DNA from: CAVTBT01 sp963733065
GTDB taxonomy: Bacteria; Actinomycetota; Thermoleophilia; Gaiellales; Gaiellaceae
Direction of reading: 5' to 3'
DNA: 64,000 bases
Assembly (NCBI GenBank): GCA_963733065.1
Contig: CAVTBT010000007.1
Location: 124,001 to 188,000 of the forward strand
A program made the position numbers and the translations under genes. The notes under the pieces were generated by a model. That model made no database searches. It was given only the letters and a program-made list of their open reading frames with translations, and was not told the origin of the DNA. The stretch's first letter is position 1, and each line of letters begins with the position of its first letter. Positions 25,528 through 31,919 of the stretch are shown piece after piece.

Positions 25528-27141
25528 GTGCGAGTCACCCTCGCAGGCGTCACGAAAGGCTTCGGCGCGCACGTCGTGCTCGACGACGTCACGCTCACCG
25601 TCGGCCCGCGCAGCCGGCTCGGGCTCGTCGGGCCGAACGGCGTCGGCAAGTCGACGCTGCTGCGGATCCTGGCGGGCCTCGACGAGCCGGACGCCGGCGC
25701 CGTCACGCGTGCTCCCCCGACGCTCGCGGCGGGCTACCTGCCGCAAGAGCCTGACGCCCGGCCCGGCGAGACGCTCCACTCCTACCTCGCCCGTCGCACG
25801 GGCGTCGCGGACGCCGAGCGCGAGTTGCAGCAGGCCTCCGCCGACCTCGCGGCAGGAGGAACGGGCGACGCCTACCCCCCGGCGCTCGACCGCTTCCTGC
25901 ACCTCGGCGGCGGCGACCTGGAGGCCCGGGCACGGACGGTGTGCGCCGACCTTGGGCTGCCGGTCGAGCTCGAGCGGCCGCTCGCGGCGATGTCCGGCGG
26001 CGAGCGCGCCCGGGCGGCGCTGGCGGCGATCCTGCTCGCGCGCTTCGACCTGTTCCTGCTCGACGAGCCGACGAACGACCTCGACTTCGACGGTCTCGAG
26101 CGCCTGGAAGGGTTCCTCGACGGACTCGACGCGGGCCTCGTCGTCGTCTCGCACGACCGCGCCTTCCTCGACCGGACGGTTACACGGATCGCCGAGATCG
26201 ACCCCTGGAAGCGGCGGCTACGGGAGTTCGCCGGCGGTTGGAGCGAGTACGAGGCGGCGCGGGACGAGGCCCGGCGCCGGGCCGACGCCGACTTCGAGCA
26301 GGCGCAGCAGCGGCGGCGCGAGCTGACGGGCCTGCTCTCCAGGCGCAAGAACGAGGCGCGGGCCCAGGGAGCAGGTCTGGGCGAGAAGACGGGCGGCGCC
26401 GACCGCCGCGGCACGCACGCGCTCATGACGAAGGTGCGGCAGGCCGAGAAGCTGCTCGAGCGGAACGAGCTGCCCGACAAGCCGTTCGAGCCCTGGGAGC
26501 TGCAGCTCGAGCTGCGGGCCGGGGAGCGGCCGGGCGATCTCGTCGTGTCGCTCGAAGGCGCCGTCGCCGAGCGGGGCCGGTTCCGCCTCGGCCCGGTCGA
26601 CCTCGACGTCCGTCCCGGGGAGAGGATCGCCGTCACCGGCCCGAACGGGTGCGGCAAGTCGACGCTGCTCGCGGTGCTTCTCGGCGAGCTGGCGCCTTCG
26701 GCCGGCCGGCGCAGGCTCGGCCGTCGCACGGTGATCGGCTCGCTGGAGCAGCGGCGCACCGCAGACGACTCGAGGACGCTGCTCGACCTCTTCGGCTCCA
26801 GGACCGGCCTCGCGCCCGAGGAGGCACGGACGCTGCTCGCGAAGTTCGGCCTGGGCGCGGACGACGTGCTGCGTGTCGAGGGCTCTCTCTCGCCCGGCGA
26901 GCGAACGCGGGCTCGACTCGCCGAGCTTCAGGCCCGCGGCGTGAACCTGCTCGTGCTCGACGAGCCGACGAACCACCTCGACCTCGAGGCCGTCGAGCAG
27001 CTCGAGACGGCGCTCGCCGGCTACGACGGCGCCGCCGTCGTCGTGTCGCATGACCGCCGCTTCCTGGAGCGGATCGCGCCGACGCGCGAGGTCAGCCTCG
27101 GCCGATCGCCGGCACCCCGCGCAGCCCCGCGGGCCAGATGA
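25528..27141 (+). CDS. ABC-F family ribosome-associated ATPase
   Basis: A 537-residue protein with two ATP-binding cassettes and no membrane part. NBD1 has GPNGVGKST near 34, MSGGERARAAL and FLLDEPTNDLDF. NBD2 has GPNGCGKST near 371, LSPGERTRARLAELQ and LVLDEPTNHLDLEAVEQLE. The linker (about 240-310) is charged and helical, as expected for the P-site tRNA interaction motif. ABC-F proteins rescue or regulate stalled ribosomes or give antibiotic protection; the subfamily cannot be decided here. Its last 50 bp overlap the convergent peptidase gene, and the C-terminus after FLERIAPTREVSL may be unreliable. Confidence 0.9.
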   Translation: MRVTLAGVTKGFGAHVVLDDVTLTVGPRSRLGLVGPNGVGKSTLLRILAGLDEPDAGAVTRAPPTLAAGYLPQEPDARPGETLHSYLARRTGVADAERELQQASADLAAGGTGDAYPPALDRFLHLGGGDLEARARTVCADLGLPVELERPLAAMSGGERARAALAAILLARFDLFLLDEPTNDLDFDGLERLEGFLDGLDAGLVVVSHDRAFLDRTVTRIAEIDPWKRRLREFAGGWSEYEAARDEARRRADADFEQAQQRRRELTGLLSRRKNEARAQGAGLGEKTGGADRRGTHALMTKVRQAEKLLERNELPDKPFEPWELQLELRAGERPGDLVVSLEGAVAERGRFRLGPVDLDVRPGERIAVTGPNGCGKSTLLAVLLGELAPSAGRRRLGRRTVIGSLEQRRTADDSRTLLDLFGSRTGLAPEEARTLLAKFGLGADDVLRVEGSLSPGERTRARLAELQARGVNLLVLDEPTNHLDLEAVEQLETALAGYDGAAVVVSHDRRFLERIAPTREVSLGRSPAPRAAPRAR

Positions 27142-28096
27142 GGTACGTCGCGCCGCCGGAGTGCTCGAGCCAGAGCGACTCGAGCTGCGCCCGGTCGTAG
27201 GTTCTCCGCACGTCGTCGTCCGTCGCTGCGGCCGGGTCGTTGACGATCGGATCGCCGGCCGCGTCGAACCCGACGAGCACGCCGAGGTGGCCGTCGCTGC
27301 CCGACACGGGGGCTCCGTCGAGCTCGCCGTCCCGCCAGGCGTAGCTGACGACCAACGGCACGCCCGCCGCGAGCCACGGCTCGAGTGTGGCGAGCGACTC
27401 GAAGCGCGCCACGACGGCCTCGAAGCCGTGCTCGGCGGCATAGGCCGTGTTGAACGGCCAGTTGCCGTGACCGTAGGCGGGGTCGTGCACGCCGGCGACC
27501 GCGTGGCGCACGCGCCGCTCGCAGGCGCCCGGCATGAACCCGTGGAACCCGAGCACCATCGCCACCGACGTCGGGCTGCACCACACGTTGCCGCCGTCCG
27601 GGTAGACCATCTGCGAGCAGGGCGGGACGTCGAGCGCCCGGCCCCAGGCCGACGGGTCGCCCGGGACGAGCCCGGCCGGCCGCACGGGCGCCGTCGATGT
27701 CGCCACGGCCATGCTGCGCACCGTTGGCTCCGCTGCTCCGCCGCGCCGCAGACGAAGCTGGTAGGCCGTCGCCGGCTCGCCGAGCACGAGCGTGTCGACC
27801 TCGACCGCGCCGTCGGCGTCCCGCTGGCCTGCGACCGAGCGCCGGCCGTCGTCCGAGGCCCAGACACCGAGGGCGAACCACCGCGTCCAGCGGTCGCCGA
27901 CCCGCGCGCGCAGCTCCGTCTCGAGCGTGCTGCCGGCAGGCGTCTCCGCGTTCCAGGACGCGATCGCGTGGGTGAACGGGAAGGCGGCGTCGGCCTCGGG
28001 CGAGACGAGCTCGCCCGCCTCGGAGACGTGCCAGTCGGCCACGTCCTGGAAGCGCTCGAGGCTGGTGCGATAGGGCTCGGGCATCCGGCCGCGCAT
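27092..28096 (-). CDS. C39-like (Peptidase_C39_2) cysteine peptidase family protein
   Basis: About 334 residues from ATG 28096; ATG 28084 is an alternative. The frame is open further upstream, but that part overlaps rpmF and its promoter. The C-terminal half is a C39-like papain fold. The catalytic Cys is in NVWCSPTSVAMVLGF, the His in GSDGHLGVLVGFD and the Asn/Asp in PIVNDPAA. The N-terminal half (about 1-165) is beta-rich with no clear family. No export signal is obvious. Targets are unknown. It is convergent with the ABC-F gene and divergent from rpmF. Confidence 0.8.
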   Translation of the reverse strand: MRGRMPEPYRTSLERFQDVADWHVSEAGELVSPEADAAFPFTHAIASWNAETPAGSTLETELRARVGDRWTRWFALGVWASDDGRRSVAGQRDADGAVEVDTLVLGEPATAYQLRLRRGGAAEPTVRSMAVATSTAPVRPAGLVPGDPSAWGRALDVPPCSQMVYPDGGNVWCSPTSVAMVLGFHGFMPGACERRVRHAVAGVHDPAYGHGNWPFNTAYAAEHGFEAVVARFESLATLEPWLAAGVPLVVSYAWRDGELDGAPVSGSDGHLGVLVGFDAAGDPIVNDPAAATDDDVRRTYDRAQLESLWLEHSGGATYLIWPAGLRGVPAIGRG

Positions 28097-28134
28097 CGTC
28101 TCGCCCCGAAGCGGGCTGCGCAACGGGTTGCGGC

Positions 28135-28140
28135 TATACT
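28135..28140 (+). promoter_or_regulatory. -10 TATACT of rpmF-plsX
   Basis: TATACT ends 11 nt before ATG 28152, giving a leader of only a few nucleotides or none. Confidence 0.6.
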
Positions 28141-28151
28141 CGTCGCCGCTC

Positions 28152-28340
28152 ATGGCCGTCCCGAAGAAGAAGACGTCGAAGGCCCGCCGCGACAAGCGTC
28201 GCGCGCAGCACGGCATCCAGGCGCCGCGCGTCAACCTCTGCCCGAACTGCGGCTCGCCGACGCGCCCGCACCACGCCTGCCCGACGTGCAAGCACTATCG
28301 CGGCCGCGAGATCGACCCGCTCCGCGCGCCTGCCCCGTAG
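28152..28340 (+). CDS. rpmF: 50S ribosomal protein L32
   Basis: A 62-residue protein with the L32 start AVPKKKTSKARRDKRRAQH and a zinc ribbon made of CPNCG and CPTCKHYRGR. The Pro-Arg tail is short. It is followed after 4 nt by plsX, the classical rpmF-plsX pair. Confidence 0.96.
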   Translation: MAVPKKKTSKARRDKRRAQHGIQAPRVNLCPNCGSPTRPHHACPTCKHYRGREIDPLRAPAP

Positions 28341-28344
28341 CCGC

Positions 28345-29346
28345 GTGATCCGGGTCGCCGTCGACGCGTTGGGCGGCGACAAGGCTCCTGACGAGATCGT
28401 CGCCGGTGCGCTCGACGCGCGCTCGGACGGGTTGCAGCCGATCCTCTTCGGGCCCGCCGGCCTCGAGACCTCGGGCCTCGAGCTCGTGGCGACGACGGGC
28501 GAGATCGCGATGGACGAGAAGCCGGCGGAGGCCGTCCGCGGCAAGCCCGACTCGTCGCTCGTGCGCGCGGTTCGGGCCGTCGCCGACGGGGACGCGGACG
28601 CGGTCGTCTCCGCCGGGAACACCGGCGCGATGCTGGCGGCGTCGCTGCTCGAGCTCCGCCGCGTGCCGGGCGTGCTGCGGCCGGCCATCGCCGTGCCGAT
28701 CCCGACTGAACGCGGGCCGTCCGTGCTCCTCGACAGCGGCGCAAACGCCGACGCGAGGCCCGAGCACCTGCTCCAGTTCGCGCACATGGGCGCCATCTTC
28801 GCGACGGAGATCCTCGGCATCGAGCGGCCCGAGGTGCGGCTGCTGTCGATCGGGGAGGAGCCCGAGAAGGGCAACCAGCTGACGCTCGACGCACACGCGC
28901 TGCTCGCCGACAGCGACATCGACTTCGCCGGCAACGCTGAGAGCCACGACCTGCTCGCGGGCGCCGCCGACGTCGTCGTGTGCGACGGATTCACCGGCAA
29001 CATCGCGCTGAAGCTGCTCGAGGGGACGATCCGCGCGGTGCTGGACGCCTTGCGACGGGAGATCGAGGCGACGAGCCGGGGGAAGCTCGGCGGGCTCCTC
29101 GTCCGGCCCGCGGCGCGGCGGCTGCGCGCACGCCTCGATCCCGACACCTACGGCGGCGCGTACCTGCTCGGGCTGCGCGGCCTCGTCGTCATCGCGCACG
29201 GCTCGAGCAGCCGCGTTGCGGTCGCAAACGCCGTGCGGCTTGCCGCCCGCGGCGTCGAGCACGACGTCGTGGCGCGGCTTGCGGAAACACTGCCGTCGAA
29301 GGTGGTAGCATCCGCGCGCCCTGCGACCCCGACGGTAGAGGAGTGA
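28345..29346 (+). CDS. plsX: phosphate acyltransferase PlsX
   Basis: A 333-residue enzyme that makes acyl-phosphate from acyl-ACP for phospholipid synthesis. Motifs: IRVAVDALGGDKAPDEIV at the N-terminus, VSAGNTGAMLAAS, LLDSGANADARPEHL, LLSIGEEPEKGN and VVCDGFTGNIALKLLEG. GTG 28345 is 4 nt after rpmF. With acpP and rnc downstream it forms the usual lipid-ribosome cluster, and its product is the same metabolite made by the FakA/DegV pair at 14-17 kb. Confidence 0.96.
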   Translation: MIRVAVDALGGDKAPDEIVAGALDARSDGLQPILFGPAGLETSGLELVATTGEIAMDEKPAEAVRGKPDSSLVRAVRAVADGDADAVVSAGNTGAMLAASLLELRRVPGVLRPAIAVPIPTERGPSVLLDSGANADARPEHLLQFAHMGAIFATEILGIERPEVRLLSIGEEPEKGNQLTLDAHALLADSDIDFAGNAESHDLLAGAADVVVCDGFTGNIALKLLEGTIRAVLDALRREIEATSRGKLGGLLVRPAARRLRARLDPDTYGGAYLLGLRGLVVIAHGSSSRVAVANAVRLAARGVEHDVVARLAETLPSKVVASARPATPTVEE

Positions 29347-29354
29347 GGTACTGA

Positions 29355-29600
29355 GTGGCTGCGTCCCGTGAAGAGATCTACGAGCGGGTGAAGGACGTTC
29401 TGAGCACCCAGCTCGGCATCGAGGAATCCGAGGTCACCGAGGAAGCGAACTTCCAGGAGGATCTCGACGCCGATTCGCTCGACCTCGTGGAGCTGATCAT
29501 GGAGCTCGAGGATCAGTTCGGGATCAAGATCTCGGACGAGGACGCGCAGAAGATCCAGACCGTCGGCCAGGCCGTCGACTACGTCTCCTCGCACCAGTAA
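29355..29600 (+). CDS. acpP: acyl carrier protein
   Basis: An 81-residue acidic four-helix protein. The phosphopantetheine Ser41 is in the DADSLDLVELIMELE motif. GTG 29355 follows a GAGGAG-rich stretch spanning the plsX stop. It carries acyl groups for fatty-acid synthesis and serves the adjacent PlsX. Confidence 0.96.
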   Translation: MAASREEIYERVKDVLSTQLGIEESEVTEEANFQEDLDADSLDLVELIMELEDQFGIKISDEDAQKIQTVGQAVDYVSSHQ

Positions 29601-29679
29601 GACTGCCGCGAAGGCCGCGAGCGCACCCTCCGAGCTCGCGCGCCTGATCGCGTCGCTTCCCGACGAGCGGCTCGGGCAC

Positions 29680-30309
29680 GTGCTCACGCATTCCTCGTGG
29701 GCGCGCGAGCGCAGCGCCTCGTACGAGCGACTGGAGTTCCTCGGCGACAGCGTGCTCGAGCTGGCGATCGCGCGGGCGCTCTACGACCGGCTTCCCGACG
29801 CATCCGAGGGGCGGCTCGCGAAGATCCGCTCGCACGTCGTCTCGCGCCAGAGCTGTGCGGTCGTGGCGAAGGAGCTGGACCTTGGCGGCCAGCTCGCCGA
29901 CCGGGCCGGCGACACGCCGCCGGACGAGCTCGCCAGGATCGTCCGCAGCCGCAACGTCCTCGCCGCGCTGCTCGAGGCGGCGATCGCGGCGCTCTACCTC
30001 GAGCACGGCTTCGAGGCCATCGAGGGCGCCGTCGTCGAGGCCTTCGAGGGCCGCATCGAGCAGGCGCGCACGACGACGATCGACCACAAGACCGAGCTGC
30101 AGGAAGTGCTTGCGCGGAGCGGGCGGCAGGTCTCCTACTCCGTCCTCGACGTGGAGGGCCCGCCGCACGACCGGCGCTTCGTCTGCGCCGCCCTCGTCGA
30201 CGGCGAGGAGCTCGGCCGGGGCAAGGGCCGTTCCAAGAAGGACGCCGAGCAGGAGGCCGCGGGGCGGACGCTCGAGGCGCTCGCCGTCGTCGACGCACGC
30301 GCGGGCTGA
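29680..30309 (+). CDS. rnc: ribonuclease III (start uncertain)
   Basis: 209 residues from GTG 29680. The catalytic helix ERLEFLGDSVLELAI (17-31) and the second acidic cluster LLEAAIAALYLE are intact. The dsRNA-binding domain (about 130-205) reads DHKTELQEVL...VSYSVLDVEGPPHDRRFVCAALVDG...GRSKKDAEQEAA. The same frame is coding-like upstream (SELARLIASLPDERLGH before VLTHSSW), as expected for the first RNase III helix. That part has no ATG, GTG or TTG before the stop codon at 29494-29496; only CTG 29644 exists. The true N-terminus may use a rare start or be hidden by a base error. Confidence 0.9.
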   Translation: MLTHSSWARERSASYERLEFLGDSVLELAIARALYDRLPDASEGRLAKIRSHVVSRQSCAVVAKELDLGGQLADRAGDTPPDELARIVRSRNVLAALLEAAIAALYLEHGFEAIEGAVVEAFEGRIEQARTTTIDHKTELQEVLARSGRQVSYSVLDVEGPPHDRRFVCAALVDGEELGRGKGRSKKDAEQEAAGRTLEALAVVDARAG

Positions 30310-30320
30310 ACGGATCAGCC
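30304..30320. terminator. hairpin between convergent rnc and SARP genes
   Basis: GGCTGA-ACGGA-TCAGCC forms a 6-bp stem over the rnc stop codon. It has no U-run. It may separate the two convergent transcripts. Confidence 0.35.
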
Positions 30321-30332
30321 GCGGAGGCGGCG

Positions 30333-31064
30333 TCAGCCGAGCAGCCGGCGGTGCAGCTCCTGTGTCTCCGGGCTCGGCGGCGCGCCGAGCTCCTCGCGCA
30401 AGCGAATCCTCAGATCGTCGTACGCGGCGAGCGCATCCGCGCGATTCCCTCGGCGGTCGAGCACTTGCATGAGCAGGCGATGCCCCGACTCGCGCAGCGG
30501 TGCCTGTTCGACGAGCGCTCGGGCAGCTCGCTCGGCGGTGTCCACCTCGCCGCCGCCGATAGCGAGCGACGCCTCGGCGACGAGCTCGAGCGCGCGCAGG
30601 TACGACGTGTCGAGCTGCCGTCGGACCGCGTCGGCCCACGGCGCGCTCTCGCCAGGCAGGAACTCGCGGCGCGAGATGTGCTGCACGACCCGCGCTGGGC
30701 CGTAGGCCGTGCGCCAATCGCCGCGTCTGACCGCAGCTTCGGCGCGATGCAGCGCTTCGGCTGCGACCTCCAGGTCGACCCACGCGCCGTCGGCGAGGTG
30801 CATCGTGACGGCGTTTCGGCCATCGAGCGGCACCTGCCGCCGCAGCTTCGAGAGCAGCGCGTTCAGCGCCGCGTCGGTCGCATCGGGCGGGTCGACGGCC
30901 CATATCGCATCGATGAGCTCCGAGCGACCCACGGCGCGTCGCCGGTTGGCGCAGAGGTACGCGAAGAGCAGCCGGCCCTGACGCCCCGGCAGCGCCGCCT
31001 CGACGCGACGGCCTTCGATCCTGGCGACGAGCCGGCCGCAGAGGTGGATCCGGGTCTCCGCCAA
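30333..31064 (-). CDS. SARP-type transcriptional activator (winged HTH + BTAD)
   Basis: A 243-residue regulator with only the two SARP domains. Residues about 5-95 are the OmpR-like winged helix (GRQGRLLFAYLCANRRRAVGRSELIDAIW, ALNALLSKLRRQV). Residues about 100-243 are the bacterial transcriptional activator domain, a TPR-like helical repeat ending GAPPSPETQELHRRLLG. SARPs activate secondary metabolism or other clusters by binding direct repeats; no such cluster is in view. The only plausible start is TTG 31064, with TACGTT ending 9 nt upstream. Confidence 0.88.
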   Translation of the reverse strand: MAETRIHLCGRLVARIEGRRVEAALPGRQGRLLFAYLCANRRRAVGRSELIDAIWAVDPPDATDAALNALLSKLRRQVPLDGRNAVTMHLADGAWVDLEVAAEALHRAEAAVRRGDWRTAYGPARVVQHISRREFLPGESAPWADAVRRQLDTSYLRALELVAEASLAIGGGEVDTAERAARALVEQAPLRESGHRLLMQVLDRRGNRADALAAYDDLRIRLREELGAPPSPETQELHRRLLG

Positions 31065-31073
31065 GCTTCCGCC

Positions 31074-31079
31074 AACGTA
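31074..31079 (-). promoter_or_regulatory. -10 TACGTT of the SARP gene (leaderless, TTG start)
   Basis: Minus-strand TACGTT ends 9 nt before the TTG at 31064. Confidence 0.45.
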
Positions 31080-31134
31080 CTCGCAACCCGGGTCGACGAC
31101 AATGCGCCCCGTTCACCCTGCGAAGGAGGCGTCG

Positions 31135-31293
31135 ATGGGCAAGGTCATCAACTGCGAGTGCGGCGAGGTCGTCCGGGCCGAGAGCGACGACGAGCTCGTC
31201 GCGAAGGTGGAGCGGCACGTCGGCGAGGCGCACCCCGACCTCGCGGGGAAGATGTCGCGCCAGGACATCCTCGGCATGGCCGAGGAGACCTAG
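31135..31293 (+). CDS. DUF1059 small protein
   Basis: A 52-residue protein. GKVINCECGEVVRAESDDELVAKVERHV and the following EAHPDL match the DUF1059 family, with a C-x-C motif and a His two turns later that may bind metal. A clear AAGGAGG lies 5 nt before ATG 31135, so this gene uses normal leadered initiation. Function is unknown. It is divergent from the SARP gene. Confidence 0.8.
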   Translation: MGKVINCECGEVVRAESDDELVAKVERHVGEAHPDLAGKMSRQDILGMAEET

Positions 31294-31362
31294 GAGGGTC
31301 CGGCGAAACATCGAGCTGTGCCGTCGGGCCGCGCTGGTCGCCCCGAGGCGGCGTCCTCAGTC

Positions 31363-31388
31363 GCGTCCATATGTCTGCATATGGACGC
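31363..31388. repeat. perfect 11-bp inverted repeat around 4 nt
   Basis: GCGTCCATATG at 31363-31373, spacer TCTG, then CATATGGACGC at 31378-31388. It is AT-richer than its surroundings and lies in the 209-bp gap between the DUF1059 gene and the truncated ATPase gene. It could be an operator or a terminator without a U-run; no clear choice can be made. Confidence 0.6.
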
Positions 31389-31490
31389 TCCCTGCGTCCT
31401 TGCCTCGACGCGACCAGCGCACCCCCGACGACGAGCGACGTTCCGCCGAACCCTCCTAGCAACAGGCTGGAAACGCATTGCCTGCGCGTC

Positions 31491-31496
31491 TAGCGT
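31491..31496 (+). promoter_or_regulatory. -10 TAGCGT of the truncated LAL-type gene (leaderless)
   Basis: TAGCGT ends 6 nt before ATG 31503, so the remnant keeps an intact promoter. Confidence 0.5.
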
Positions 31497-31502
31497 GCGG
31501 GC

Positions 31503-31829
31503 ATGGAGCTCGTCGAGCGAGCGGATCTCCTCGCCGAGCTGAGCTGGCTGCTGGACGACGCGCGAGGCGGCGAGGGGCGCCTCGCGCTCGTCGGCGGCGA
31601 GGCCGGCGCGGGCAAGACGAGCCTCGTGCAGGCGTTTGCGGCCGGGCTGCCGGGCGGCGTCCGCCTGCTGCAGGGGGCGTGTGACCCGCTCGCGACGCCG
31701 AGCCCACTCGCGCCCTTCCGGGACATGGCGGTCGACCCGTCGGTCGCGCGCGTGCTCGCGGGCCGCCCTGCCAGACCGAGCCCGTTCGGCGGCATCTTCG
31801 CCGCCTGGAACCCGCGCGTGAGCTGCTAG
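31503..31829 (+). pseudogene. LAL-type LuxR regulator, N-terminal ATPase fragment
   Basis: 108 residues. The start ELVERADLLAELSWLLDDAR and the Walker A GGEAGAGKTSLV (about 29-40) are the AAA_16 module found at the N-terminus of large LAL regulators, which normally have about 900 residues. Here the frame ends soon after LLQGACDPLATPSPLAPFRDMA, and no downstream remainder exists before smc. An intact leaderless promoter precedes it and a strong hairpin follows it. It may therefore be either a decayed regulator or a small expressed P-loop protein. The last about 35 residues do not match the family. Confidence 0.6.
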
Positions 31830-31836
31830 CCGGGTC

Positions 31837-31870
31837 GCGGGCGCGGCCGCCTCGGGGAGGCCGCGCCCGC
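31837..31870. terminator. strong 12-bp GC hairpin before smc
   Basis: GCGGGCGCGGCC at 31837-31848 pairs with GGCCGCGCCCGC at 31859-31870 around a 10-nt loop. It sits 8 nt after the truncated ATPase stop and 38 nt before the smc promoter. There is no U-run, as is common in high-GC actinobacteria. Confidence 0.6.
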
Positions 31871-31907
31871 ACCTCGGTGGCGCGGCGAGGTCGTCCGCCG
31901 ACACGGC

Positions 31908-31913
31908 TAGCCT
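31908..31913 (+). promoter_or_regulatory. -10 TAGCCT of smc (leaderless)
   Basis: TAGCCT ends 6 nt before GTG 31920. Confidence 0.55.
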
Positions 31914-31919
31914 CCGCGC

